Assembly (NCBI RefSeq): GCF_009811555.1
Contig: NZ_BLIN01000003.1
Span: forward strand, 806,001 to 870,000
DNA: 64,000 bases
Direction: 5' to 3'
From: Streptomyces caniferus
GTDB taxonomy: Bacteria; Actinomycetota; Actinomycetes; Streptomycetales; Streptomycetaceae
The number at the start of each line of letters is the position of its first letter. The stretch's first letter is position 1. Below are positions 44,913 to 54,258 of this stretch, piece after piece. Below the pieces are notes generated by a model that worked only from the letters and a program-made list of their open reading frames with translations, had not been told where the DNA came from and did not search any database. Both the position numbers and the translations under genes were made by a program.

Positions 44913-45663
44913 CAGGGACGACCCGCGACCGGTCTCGCGGTGGAGCGGGTGGCACCACCGGACGGGTCGCCTGCCGGGTCGTTCACGGGGAGGGTCACCG
45001 GACGGGTGACCGGGAGGTTCGTCAGACGTCTGGCCGGACGGTCCTGCGATGTCCCCGTCCCCTGGGATAACTCCGACGGTAAGTCGTGCGGTAAGCCCTG
45101 CGATAAGCCCTCGGTGCGCGGGGTCGCTGATCGCCGTTCCATGCGAAGCCACCTCAACGTCGTGGGCAGATCGTGAAGATCGCCACACCAATAGGTCAAC
45201 TTGCGGAGGAAATGTGCCAGAAGCGTGCTGGAGCTTAACCAGCCAGTGACACAGGCCACAAGATGTCGGGCGGTGAACAACTTCGACCGCATTCACACGC
45301 CCGGTTTCCTCCCTCATGAACGAGATGACCGGGTATCGCGGCCCGGTCCCGCACTGTCCACTACGGCCCACCGCCGCTCATCGAACGCACCCGACCACAC
45401 GACGCGCACGCGCCCGGCTGTACGGGTGACTTCCGCCGGCATTCCTTGCGCGAGGGTCACCCGGGTGGGTTACTGGCCGTACCTACCAGGTGGGCCGCCC
45501 ATCCCTCCGCTGGGAGATGCGGCGGTCGGCTCATCGGTGTGTCCATCGGTGTGTTGCTTCGGCTTCCACAGGCATGGCGTCGCCCGACGGAGGGGTTCTA
45601 CCAGTCGGCACCCTCAGGGGTGTTGGCCGGCGGAGACGGCTCAACCACGTCCGAGGAGGCGTA
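44913..45663. other. Divergent intergenic region upstream of the RiPP operon
   Basis: About 750 bases without a supported gene. The 45066-45113 repeats lie 154-201 bases before the MFS start. A GTCACC-GGACG-GGTGAC inverted repeat sits near 44994-45010. Open frames here have poor codon character. The far end carries the promoter of the 45664 gene. Confidence 0.5.
45066..45113. repeat. Four 12-bp direct repeats (GATAAG/GGTAAG) upstream of the RiPP operon
   Basis: GATAAC at 45066, GGTAAG at 45078, GGTAAG at 45090 and GATAAG at 45102, at an exact 12-bp period, separated by CCG/TGC-rich hexamers. AT-richer than the surroundings. A candidate iterated regulator site. Confidence 0.6.
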
Positions 45664-46344
45664 GTGCGAGCCCTTCCTGTTCTGCGAACGCTGGTGGCGG
45701 CGGCCGTCGTTCCGCTGACGCTGGCCTCCGCTCCCGGCGCCCACGCGGCATCGCCGGTTCTGGTGACGTGTGGTGAATCGGCGTTGGTCGACGCGGTCAA
45801 CACGGCCAACGCGGCCGGCGGCGGCAGCCTGATTCTCGCCCCCCTGTGCACGTACACCCTCACCAGCGCCCACAGTCCGGGGGGAGCCGGACAAGCACCG
45901 GGGTTGCCGAACACCACCACCTCGATCGCCATGGCCGGCCTGGGCACGCAGATCGTCCGGGCGCCGGGCGCACCGGCCTTCAGGATCTTCGAGGCCGACG
46001 GGCCGTCCCACGTCCCGGGCGCCAACGGCCAGTTGTCCCTCACCTCGGTATCGGTCGGCGGTGGTGACGCCGGCCTCGGTGTGGGAGGGGGGATCGCCAA
46101 CCTCGGCGGCAATGTCGCCCTCACCGGCAGCACGGTCCGCGACAACAAGGCGTCCTACGGGGGCGGCATCTACACCGATGGCGCACTGACGCTCACCGGC
46201 AGCACCGTCACCGCGAACACCGCCGGTGTCAACGGCGGCGGCATCTTCACCAACGCCGGCACGGTGACCTTGATCGGCGGTCTGGTGGTCGGCAACAGCC
46301 CGAGCAACTGCGGTGCCCTGCCGCCCGTTGCCGCCGCCTGCTGA
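45664..46344 (+). CDS. Secreted right-handed beta-helix-like protein
   Basis: A 226-residue exported protein. GTG 45664 follows GGAGG and gives a signal peptide with VVPLTLASAPGAHAA. The mature part resembles the choice-anchor/polymorphic outer-membrane-type repeats: ESALVDAVNTANAAGGGSLILAP near the start, then GGGIANLGGNVALTGSTVRDNKASYGGGIYTDGALTLTGSTV (repeats GGGI ... LTGSTV), and a final GNSPSNCG with C-terminal Cys. It is short for this fold (three or four coils). The target is unknown. Confidence 0.8.
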   Translation: MRALPVLRTLVAAAVVPLTLASAPGAHAASPVLVTCGESALVDAVNTANAAGGGSLILAPLCTYTLTSAHSPGGAGQAPGLPNTTTSIAMAGLGTQIVRAPGAPAFRIFEADGPSHVPGANGQLSLTSVSVGGGDAGLGVGGGIANLGGNVALTGSTVRDNKASYGGGIYTDGALTLTGSTVTANTAGVNGGGIFTNAGTVTLIGGLVVGNSPSNCGALPPVAAAC

Positions 46345-46492
46345 CGACGGCCCGCCCCGGCATCGCCGTCACAAAGAACCGGGCCGCCCGCCTCCGCGCC
46401 CCCACCGCGGAGCGCGCGGCGGCCCACCCTCGCCCCGGCCGAGCCCCGTCAGCCGGGCGCGACCGATTCCACGGCAAGAGAAGGAGGGCACC

Positions 46493-48223
46493 ATGGCTCC
46501 GGCAGGGACCAGCGCCGACCCCACCCAGGGCGCTCCGGCGGGGGCACCTCCGTCACCCCTCCGTGCCGGCGATGCGCCGGGTCTCGCGGACGTCATGGAC
46601 ACCGGTGAGCCGCTGGTGACCGAGATCCCGGTGGGGCACGCCCCCCTCTGGGCGGCGATCACCCCGGACGGCCGGCACGTCTATGTGACCAACTTCGGTA
46701 CCAGCAGCATCAGCGTCATCGACACCGCCACCCGCACCGTCATCACCACGATCGCCGTGACCAACGGACCATGGGAGATCGTGATCACCCCGGACGGGCT
46801 GCGCGCCTACGTGGCCTGTTTCGGGACCGACAGCGTGGCGGTCATCGACACCGCCACCCACTCCGTCACCAGCACCATCCCGGGGCTGAACAAGCCCCTC
46901 GGCCTGACGGTGACGCCCGACGGCTCCCGGCTCTACGCGGCCAGCCTGGGCGGGGACCGGGTGGATGTGATCAGCACGGCCACCGACACCCTCATCGCCT
47001 CGGTACCGCTGAGCAGCGGTCCGCGCGGTGTGGCGGTCACTCCCGACGGGTCGCAGGTCTATGTCACCGAGGAGGGCGCGAACACGGTCGAGGTCATCGA
47101 CACCGCCGGCCACACCGTCATCGCGACCATCGAAGGGTTCCTCTTCCCCCGGGGAGTGGCGGTCTCGCCCGACGGACAGCGCGCCTACGTGTCGGAGTAC
47201 GGCGGCAACAGGCTGGGCGTCATCGACACGGTCACGCACTCCGTGGCGTCCACCCTCACCGGGCTGCCCATCCCCCTCGGCGTGGCGGTCGGCCACAACG
47301 GGCTGCTGGCGTACGTCACCTGCGACGGCGATGACACCGTCGCCGTGATCGACCTCGTCAGAAACGAGGTCATCGATACGGTGCCGGGCTTCCACGCGCC
47401 GGCCTGGCTGGTGATCACGCCGGACGACCTCGAGGTCTACGTGGTCAACAACGGCAATGAGACGGTGAGCGTGCTGAGCGCGCCGGGCGGTGGGTACCCC
47501 AACGTGGGGCCCATGTCGGGCGGAACGCCGGTGACCCTCATCGGGGAGGGACTGCGCAACACCACCGCCGTCCGCTTCGGATGCCGTCCGGCCGCGTCCT
47601 TCACGATCGTCAACGACCGGGAGATCCGCACCGTTTCACCGCTCCTCGTCAGCGACGTCAGCGTCGATGTCACCCTCGGACAGCGCACCAGCCGGACCGT
47701 CGGCCGGTTCTACTACCTCCCCGACTCCGTGCTGACCCGGATCAGCCCGAGGTCGGGCCCGTTGGCCGGGGGCGGCACGCTGACGGTGACCGGCCGGGGC
47801 CTGATCACCACCACCTCGGTGCACTTCGGCGAGGTGGCCGTCACCCCCTCGTCCGTCCTGGACGACCAGGTCACCGTGACGGTGCCGCCCACGCAGACGG
47901 CCGGCCCCGTGCCGGTCACCGTGGTCACGCGGAGCAACTCGTACGGGCGGGCCACCTACACCTACGTGGGGCCGCCCCGGATCACCTCCGTGCTCCCCTC
48001 CACCGGCTCGACGTCGGGCGGCGACCCGGTCCTGATCGAGGGCGCCGAGCTCGCGTTCACCCAGTCGGTGACGATCGGCGGGGTCGCGGCCGCCTTCGGG
48101 ATCATCTCCCCCACCCGGATCGCCGCCGTCACGCCTCCCGCGGACGCCCCCGGCCCGGCAACTGTCGTCGTGACGACCACGGGCGGCACCGCCACGGCAC
48201 CCGGGGCCTTCGTCTACGCCTGA
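46493..48223 (+). CDS. YVTN beta-propeller and IPT/TIG repeat protein
   Basis: A 576-residue repeat protein. Residues about 40-340 form a propeller of seven YVTN-type blades, each with ITPDG...VYVTN...VSVIDTAT-like elements; residues about 345-575 form three IPT/TIG immunoglobulin-like domains (GGTPVTLIGEGL, GGTLTVTGRGL, GGDPVLIEGAEL). ATG 46493 follows AAGGAGG. No signal peptide or membrane segment is visible, odd for a fold that is normally extracellular. It likely works with the neighbouring IPT proteins as a surface or structural protein. Confidence 0.88.
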   Translation: MAPAGTSADPTQGAPAGAPPSPLRAGDAPGLADVMDTGEPLVTEIPVGHAPLWAAITPDGRHVYVTNFGTSSISVIDTATRTVITTIAVTNGPWEIVITPDGLRAYVACFGTDSVAVIDTATHSVTSTIPGLNKPLGLTVTPDGSRLYAASLGGDRVDVISTATDTLIASVPLSSGPRGVAVTPDGSQVYVTEEGANTVEVIDTAGHTVIATIEGFLFPRGVAVSPDGQRAYVSEYGGNRLGVIDTVTHSVASTLTGLPIPLGVAVGHNGLLAYVTCDGDDTVAVIDLVRNEVIDTVPGFHAPAWLVITPDDLEVYVVNNGNETVSVLSAPGGGYPNVGPMSGGTPVTLIGEGLRNTTAVRFGCRPAASFTIVNDREIRTVSPLLVSDVSVDVTLGQRTSRTVGRFYYLPDSVLTRISPRSGPLAGGGTLTVTGRGLITTTSVHFGEVAVTPSSVLDDQVTVTVPPTQTAGPVPVTVVTRSNSYGRATYTYVGPPRITSVLPSTGSTSGGDPVLIEGAELAFTQSVTIGGVAAAFGIISPTRIAAVTPPADAPGPATVVVTTTGGTATAPGAFVYA

Positions 48224-48952
48224 CCGCCGGCCGCATACCCGCTTGGTCATCCTTCTGGTCTCGCAGCGGACCATGCATCGGGACGCCGGCTCGGGCCTTT
48301 CCCTCTCCTTTTCAGGAACCGCCGTCAAAGGTGGCCCGCAAGTCCCTCCGTTCGCGCGGACAGCGAGAATTCCCGGGCCGACGGCGCCTTTCTCATGCCT
48401 TCGCCGCCTTCGCTGCCTCCACCGCCTGCGCTGCCCCCGCTGCCCCCGCGCAGAGCGCACAACCAGCGCTCGGCCGTCGCAGCCGACGCCGATTCGCACC
48501 GCCCTGAGCTGCCGACCACCGTGAGCCGGGCCGGGATCAGACACCCTTCCTGACGAGTGCGCATGCCGTCAGCCGACCGACAGGCGAAGTCATCTCCCCC
48601 TTCTTTCAAGCCTCTTGACGCCGGATCGCACCGCAGCCGCCGGGGCGCGCGACGACGACCGGAATCGAAGAGCGAATTCTTAGCCTATTCACCTACCAAC
48701 CCCTCGATGCCCCAGTTCCACCTATCGCCTCCTTCACCCCTTGGCTTTAATCGGACGAGCGAGATTGACGGCGCCCGCGATATGGCGCCGCGTCGCTTCA
48801 TTGAGGACGACCCGCCCAGGCGCCCTGAGGCAACGGTCTCCGCCATCCCCTTCCCGCCCCACGGGGGACATCCATTGCGTTTGCGGGCCGCGTCAGTCAA
48901 CCGCCTGCTCCTGCGCACCCCAACAGAGCGGCACGTTCGAAGGAGAAAGATC
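48224..48952. other. Long gap before the IPT/TIG gene
   Basis: About 730 bases without a supported gene. It has a CTGCC/CCGCC-rich stretch (48395-48460) and an AT-richer part (48665-48770) that may hold a promoter. The open frame running through into the IPT gene lacks coding character. Confidence 0.5.
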
Positions 48953-49747
48953 ACGGCAACAATCACGTCGTTGGTGGACACAACGACCACCACCAATCAG
49001 GGCAAAACCGGGGACACCGTCCAGATCAACGGCACCGCGCTGGCCACCACCACGAGGGTCAACTTCGGTTCGGCGTCGGTCACCCCGACAGGCGTCACCG
49101 CCACCCAGGTCACCTTCGTGGTGCCCAGTACCGCACCGTGCTCCGGCCAGGTCTCCGTCAGCGTCACCAGCAGCACCGGCGCCATCAGCGACGCGCTGCC
49201 GTTCTTCGTCATCGCCTCGCCGACCACGACAGGGCTGAGCGTCACCTGCGTATCGGCCGCCACGGGTGGCTCGGTGACGCTGTTCGGCACCAACTTCCTC
49301 TCCGGTACGCAGGTCGGGCTGGGCACCGTCGGCAACGTGGCGGTCACCCCCACCCAGCCGAGCCAGGTCACCTTCACCGCACCGGCCAACCCGGGCCAGG
49401 TCGGTACGGTGTCGACCCAGCCGGTGACCATCACCGCCGGCGGGGTCAGCCCCTCGGGCACCACCCTGATCGACTACTGCCTCGCGCCGGCCATCACCTC
49501 GGTGCTTCCCACCTCGGGGACGGCGGGGGACCAGATCACCGTCAACGGAACCGGTTTCGTCGGCGTCGATCCCGTCACCTTCACCGACAGCGCCGCCGCC
49601 ACCGCCACCGCCACCGCGGTCTTCACCCCCGTGAGCGACACCCAACTCGTCGCCACGGTGCCCGGCGGACTCGCCACCGGCGCCGGGAGCATCACGGTCC
49701 ACACCTGCGGCGGCAACTCCAACGCCCAGGCCTTCACCGTCACCTGA
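48953..49747 (+). CDS. IPT/TIG domain protein with apparent ACG start
   Basis: A 264-residue protein of three IPT/TIG domains (TGDTVQINGTAL, GGSVTLFGTNF, AGDQITVNGTGF with following strands). AAGGAG lies seven bases before an ACG at 48953, exactly where an ATG would be expected, and the reading then begins ACATITSL-like (Ala-Thr-Ile-Thr-Ser-Leu), as such proteins commonly begin after Met. No ATG/GTG/TTG sits at a proper distance; the next, TTG 48974, is too far. So either ACG is used inefficiently or the start was lost by mutation. No signal peptide. Confidence 0.72.
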   Translation, partial: TATITSLVDTTTTTNQGKTGDTVQINGTALATTTRVNFGSASVTPTGVTATQVTFVVPSTAPCSGQVSVSVTSSTGAISDALPFFVIASPTTTGLSVTCVSAATGGSVTLFGTNFLSGTQVGLGTVGNVAVTPTQPSQVTFTAPANPGQVGTVSTQPVTITAGGVSPSGTTLIDYCLAPAITSVLPTSGTAGDQITVNGTGFVGVDPVTFTDSAAATATATAVFTPVSDTQLVATVPGGLATGAGSITVHTCGGNSNAQAFTVT

Positions 49748-49821
49748 TCCTCGGGGACGACCGGGGCCGACACCACGGCCACCATGTCGCCGTCCGTCCG
49801 CAGCGCAGGGCGCGGGCGGCC

Positions 49822-50370
49822 GGCGGCACCAGTAATCCCCTGCCGTACTTCTATCTCGCCGCGCCGACCCTCAGCGATCTGTCCCCGCACCTGGGCCCGG
49901 ACACCGGAGGCAACACCGTCACCGTCTTCGGCACCAATCTGACGCTCACCAACGCCGTGAACTTCGGTGCGAGTCCGGCCACTTCCCTGGTCGTGGTCTC
50001 CGACAACCAACTGACCGTGACCGCTCCGGCCGGGGTCGGCACGGTCGTCGTCACCGTCACCACACCGGGCGGGACCAGCACGGCGGCCACCGGGAATCCG
50101 TACTACACCTATCTCGGGGCGCCCGTCCTGACCAGCCTCCCCCCCTCCCACGGTGCTGATGTCGGGGGCGACGCCATCGTGCTGGGCGGCAGCAACCTCA
50201 CCTACACCGATGCGGTGACCTTCGGCGGGGTACCGGCCTCGTTCGCCGCGATCTCCGACACCCAGGTCGTCGCGACCTCCCCGGCCGGGGCGCCCGGCAC
50301 GGTGAATGTCGTGGCGCACACCCCGGCCGGGAACAGCAACGCCCTGCCCTTTGTCTACGACCCGTCCTAG
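49822..50370 (+). pseudogene. 5'-truncated IPT/TIG domain gene
   Basis: The frame encodes the end of one IPT domain (GGTSNPLPYFYLAAP) and then two full IPT/TIG domains (GGNTVTVFGTNL, GGDAIVLGGSNL) up to the stop at 50370. No start codon with a ribosome site exists before it: upstream in frame the sequence is out-of-frame shadow of the preceding gene, and the ATG at 49784 is in another frame. The most likely history is deletion or recombination between similar IPT repeats that removed the 5' part. Confidence 0.6.
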
Positions 50371-50576
50371 GCCGTGTTGCCAAAGGAAGCTGGTGAGCCG
50401 GGTGCACCCGGGACTTCGCCGTCGAGCAGCGCCATTCCCAGTACGGGCCACGCCTCCCGCCTGCGACGGTGCAGCCGCGTGGTGTCCATCTCGCTGCGTA
50501 AACTGTTGGCTCGTGTGCCTGTCTGTGATGTCAACGTGCACATTGACGGTTTCCCGTTCTACCGAAGGACTGAGCC

Positions 50577-50876
50577 GTGCCCGACCGACCTGAGATTGTC
50601 TGCATCTGCGGCTCTGCTCGGTTCGTGGACGAGATGCGTGCGGCGAACCGTGATCTGACCTTCGCAGGTGTCATCGTCGTCGCGCCAGGCGAAGCAGACG
50701 AGTTGATCACCAACGAGCAGAAGACCGCGCTGGACGCCCTCCACCTGCGCAAGATCGACCTGGCTGACCGGGTTCTGGTCGTCAACCCCGGCGGGTATAT
50801 CGGCGAGTCCACGAGCAGGGAGATCGCATATGCCCACGCCACCGGCAAGCCGATCTCCTTCACCGATCTCGTCTGA
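50577..50876 (+). CDS. Nucleoside 2-deoxyribosyltransferase-like protein
   Basis: A 99-residue protein. IVCICGSARFVDEM at the start and LADRVLVVNPGGYIGESTSREIAYAHATGKPI in the second half (pieces) are the nucleotide-binding features of the nucleoside 2-deoxyribosyltransferase-like fold found in phage and actinobacterial genomes. Catalytic Glu may be that of GESTSREI. GTG 50577 with AAGGA nine bases upstream. It lies between the two ends of the IS-like remnant, so it may have come as a passenger. Function in the cell unproven. Confidence 0.75.
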   Translation: MPDRPEIVCICGSARFVDEMRAANRDLTFAGVIVVAPGEADELITNEQKTALDALHLRKIDLADRVLVVNPGGYIGESTSREIAYAHATGKPISFTDLV

Positions 50877-50930
50877 CCAGTAGACGCTTCGTGGTGCGCG
50901 CGGGCAACGGGGCTCAGTCAGCCTCGGAGC

Positions 50931-51345
50931 GTGTTGCAGGCCGGGGTCTGGGCGCGCGTCCTCGATCAGGTCCAGGCGACGGCTCACCAGGGCGGCGACG
51001 TCGACTGGATCGCGCCGAGCGACTCCACGATCGTGCGTGGCCACCAGCACGGCGCGACCTTGCCCAGGGACTCAGGGGGCACGGTCGAACTACAAGAAGT
51101 TCGGAGATGAACCCGCTGATCACGTGATCGGCCGCTCCCGTGGCGGGTTGACGATCAAGACGCACCTGGCCGCCCGATCGACTTCGGTGACGAGCAGCGG
51201 CAGCGGTACCGGGGCCGCAACGTCGTCGAGCGCTGCTTCAACAAGCTCAAGCAGTGGCGCGGGCTCGCGATGCGATCAGACAAGACCACCCGCAGCCACC
51301 ACTCCGGTCAGCGCCTCGCCGCCACATTCCACTGGGTCCAGGCCT
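50931..51345 (+). pseudogene. IS5 family transposase remnant
   Basis: Pieces in three frames: VLDQVQATAHQGGDVDWIAPSDSTIVRGHQHGA (first catalytic Asp in SDST), then GDEPADHVIGRSRGGLTIKTHLAA, then RNVVERCFNKLKQWRGLAMRSDKT with the catalytic Glu, and RLAATFHWVQA at the end. The segment with the second Asp is deleted and at least two frameshifts are present, so it is inactive. Confidence 0.85.
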
Positions 51346-51423
51346 TTAGCAATACGGCTCAGGTGCCCCGACCCTCCGGGCCGGTGCCGTACCGCGCGCC
51401 GCGGCCAGAGGGCATCGTCCGGT

Positions 51424-52425
51424 TCAGTGCCCCAGCCGCTTGAGAGCCGACTCCGGATAGCGCTCGCCCGCCACCGCCTCCTCGGGTACTGCCCGGCGCA
51501 GCAGCTCGCGGTCGGCCCCGGTCAGGGACAGTGCCACGGCAGCGGCGTTCTCCTCCAGGTAACGGCGGCGCTTGGTGCCGGGGATGGGGACGATGTCCTC
51601 GCCCTGGGCGAGCAGCCAGGCCAGCGCGGCCTGGGCGGGCGAGCAGCCGATCCGCTCGGCGATGTCCCGTACGGCCTGGACGAGCGCCAGGTTGCGCCGG
51701 ATGTTCTCGTCGGCGAACCGGGGCCAGCGCCGCCGGTTGTCCTGCGGGGTCAGGTCGTCGCGGGAGGAGACGGCTCCGGTGAGCATGCCGCGCCCGAGCG
51801 GGGAGTAGGCCACCACGGCGATGCCCAGTTCCCGGCAGGTGGCGAGCAGTTCGCCCTCCACCACGCCGCGGGTGAAGAGGGAGTACTCCACCTGGACCGC
51901 GCTGACCGGGTGGACGGCATGGGCCCTGCGCAGCGTGGCGGCGCTGACCTCGCTCAGTCCGATGTGGCGTACCAGCCCGGCGTCCACCAGCCGGGACATG
52001 GCGCCGACCGTCTCCTCGACGGGCGTCGCGGGGTCGCGGCGGTGCGCGTAGTAGAGGTCGATGTGCTCGACTCCCAGACGGCGCAGGGACGCCCGGCAGG
52101 CTACGGGGACGTAGTCGGCGGAGGTGTCGACGTCACCGACCCGGCCCGTGGCCGCGTCATGGCGGAGCCCGAACTTGGTCGCCACGACCACCCGGTCCCG
52201 GTCGTGGGCGTGCCGGTGCAGCCAGCGGCCGACCAACTCCTCGTTGCCGCCCTGTCCGTAGGCGTCGGCGGTGTCCAGGAGGGTGATGCCCAGCTCGAAG
52301 GCGCGGTCCAGCGTGTGCTGGGACTCCTCCTCGTCCGGAACGCCGTAGGCGATCGACATGCCCATGCAGCCCAGGCCGATCGCGGACACCTCGGGGCCGT
52401 GGTCGCCCAGCTTGCGGTACTTCAT
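51424..52425 (-). CDS. Aldo/keto reductase (AKR13-like)
   Basis: A 333-residue reductase. Asp and Tyr lie in LLDTADAYGQGGNEELVG (about residues 51-60), Lys in VVATKFGLRHD and His in YYAHRRDP; the cofactor loop is IVPIPGTKRRRYLEEN. The start overlaps the stop of the decayed upstream frame (ATGA at 52422-52425), with GAGAGGAAG as ribosome site. It stays intact although the genes upstream in the same transcript are broken. Substrate unknown. Confidence 0.92.
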   Translation of the reverse strand: MKYRKLGDHGPEVSAIGLGCMGMSIAYGVPDEEESQHTLDRAFELGITLLDTADAYGQGGNEELVGRWLHRHAHDRDRVVVATKFGLRHDAATGRVGDVDTSADYVPVACRASLRRLGVEHIDLYYAHRRDPATPVEETVGAMSRLVDAGLVRHIGLSEVSAATLRRAHAVHPVSAVQVEYSLFTRGVVEGELLATCRELGIAVVAYSPLGRGMLTGAVSSRDDLTPQDNRRRWPRFADENIRRNLALVQAVRDIAERIGCSPAQAALAWLLAQGEDIVPIPGTKRRRYLEENAAAVALSLTGADRELLRRAVPEEAVAGERYPESALKRLGH

Positions 52426-53260
52426 CGAGTCTTCCTCTCAGTGGACCGGACAGCGGTATTGGCGCGGGCGACGTGCAGCAGCCACGCGACTTCTTCGGTG
52501 TAGCCCCCGTCCGTGGCGGCGTCCTGGCCGAGCGCCGCCGGGGTGGGGACGGGTGGACGGTCGTCCCGCTTCGCGCGCAGCGCCGAGGCCGGCGAACCGG
52601 CCTGCACCATGGCGTGCAGCCTGGCGGGTCGAGCCCGCACTGCACCGCGATCAGCGTGAGCAGTCGGTTCAGGCAGTACACGAGGCACTCGCTCGCGCCG
52701 ATCGCCGTGCAGTACAGGCCTCTTCGCAGCCATTGCCGGCCGGCCACCCGCCCGTAGCGCCGGCACAGCCGGATGATCTCGATCATTCCAGCGCCGAACG
52801 CGCCGACGTAGAGCAGCAGATAGGCGGCGACCAGCGGACGGTGCGCGTTCTGCAGCAGGTAGTGCGCGCTGCGCTGCTGGGTGCCCGCTCCCGCCGTCGC
52901 CCACAGGGTGAGCATGACGACCGCGCACACGGCGGCGGCCGGCAGCCGGACGAGGGCGTGCCGCCGGGCCGCCTCGGGCGGGTACACCCAGTGGACGATC
53001 GCCGCGAGGAAGGCGGCACTGGACGCGACGCCGCCCAGGAGATGGATGCCGAGCGCCCCGAGACCGGCCACTCCCAGCCGCGCGTCCACGGCCCGGGCGA
53101 CGGACGGCGTGGAGAGCGTGAAGGAGATCCCCTTGCAGAAGAAGGCGATGAGCAGCGCGCGCACTGCCGGATCGTTTTGCTGATGGCGCAGGTCGCGCAG
53201 GCGGTAGAGCAGGGCGAGTGCGCAGAGGACGGCGCATGCGGGGAAGACGACGGCCTTCAC
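52422..53260 (-). pseudogene. MAB_1171c-like membrane protein, frameshifted and internally deleted
   Basis: From GTG 53260 the frame encodes seven hydrophobic helices (VVFPACAVLCALALLYRL to YCLNRLLTLIAVQ), the membrane part of MAB_1171c/DUF6545-type proteins. After CGLDP near 52630 the frame turns to junk, while the next frame continues with a plausible C-terminus ending EEVAWLLHVARA and stopping at 52422. The usual soluble DUF6545 domain of about 150 residues between them is missing. A deletion plus frameshift is therefore inferred. Confidence 0.65.
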
Positions 53261-53882
53261 GCCGGTGACGAGGCGTCCCGTCGGCCGTGGGGCGACGAGC
53301 GGCTGAGCAACTGCCCGGCAGGGGAGCCGCGTTCGGATGGAGCGAGTTCTCGATCCGGGCGATCGTCTCGGCGTCGGCGGACGGGACGCGCCACACCGAC
53401 TCCACCGGAGGCCGGGTGACGCGTTCGAGGATGAGGGAGGCGACGATCTCCGCCTCCTGCTCCTCCGCGGTGGAGCAGCCGGTGCGCCCCAGCATCTCCC
53501 GCACCCGGCGCGGATCCAGATGCGGCAGCAGCTCGCGCATCGTCGCCGCGTCGAGGCCCAGGGAGTCACGGTGGTGGCACAGCATGTGCGCGAGCTCATG
53601 GGCGATGATGTGGTCCTGGTGCAGACGGCTCGTCTCGGCCTCGACGATGATGACGTCGAAGGTGTCCGTCGCCAGCCACATACCGCAGGGCGTCTGCACG
53701 CCCAGGGCAAGCGGGACGAGCTGGATCGGGCGGCCTCGGTCCGCGCTGAGCTGTTCCGTCAGCGTGGCGGTACCGCAGGCGTCGGGCAGGTCCAGGCGGG
53801 CCGGTACGGCGTCCGCGACCCGTCGCAGGTGCTTGAGGTCCTTCTTGCGGGGCTGTCGGTCAGCCCTGGAGGTTAACGCCAC
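53261..53882 (-). pseudogene. ImmA/IrrE-like metallopeptidase gene without its stop
   Basis: GTG 53882 opens a frame with KKDLKHLRRVADAVPARLDLP and the zinc site HIIAHELAHMLCHH (HExxH), then ELLPHLDPRRVREMLGRTGC and EQEAEIVASLILERV, the plan of the ImmA-like partner of MAB_1171c proteins. After IARIENSLHP the frame has no stop and runs on as a shadow through the membrane-protein gene to 52422. The zinc domain is intact, so the product may still be made as a long fusion with nonsense tail, or the gene is decaying. The listed end is where the downstream gene begins. Confidence 0.6.
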
Positions 53883-54258
53883 GGCCGAAGCCTGCTCCTT
53901 CCCCGCCCCGGGCTCTTCGTCCCGCCCGGGAAGCCACGCTCCCGCAGGAGCCGTGAACTCTGCGACATTCTCTTCCCTTTGACGCCGCCGTTCCTTGCCC
54001 GCCGACAGGCCGATGCTATCCGTCCCCGGCTGCTGTCGCCGAAGTCTGCCCGCGCCCTGCACCGGGGTACGGCGCCCCCTCTCGCCGAGGAGACTGCGTG
54101 TGCGGGCGGGCCGCTTCCCGACGATCGGGGCCGTCCGCCGAACAGGCAGGACCGGAGGGCCGGGCCGCCCTGCGCTTCCGGACGGATATGGTCCGACCAC
54201 AGGGCGTGTGTGACATAGTTTTCGCGTGGACGTATGAGGCCGAGCCAGGGAGTGGTGG
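53883..54258. other. Divergent region between ImmA-like and FadR-type genes
   Basis: About 375 bases. An AAAGGGAAG site and ATG at 53970 open a 31-codon frame toward the ImmA-like gene (MSQSSRLLRERGF start), possibly a leader or a remnant of the usual upstream regulator; support is weak. Confidence 0.35.

Larger units (their letters stand above)
50369..51360 (+). mobile_element. Decayed IS5-like element with both ends
   Basis: A GGCCGTGTTGCCAAAG end at 50370-50385 and its imperfect reverse complement at 51344-51360 match at 13 of 17 positions, bracketing the transposase remnant (50931-51345) and a small intact ORF (50577-50876). The left half holds no recognisable transposase sequence. Confidence 0.55.

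Noticed and set aside
45066..45113. Regular repeats considered as a CRISPR array
   Set aside because: Units are 12 bp with no spacers and no cas genes are near.
48557..48952. In-frame N-terminal extension of the IPT/TIG gene to an ATG at 48557
   Set aside because: The extension is Arg/Pro/Ser-rich without codon bias of a gene, and a perfect ribosome site lies at 48940, just before the ACG.
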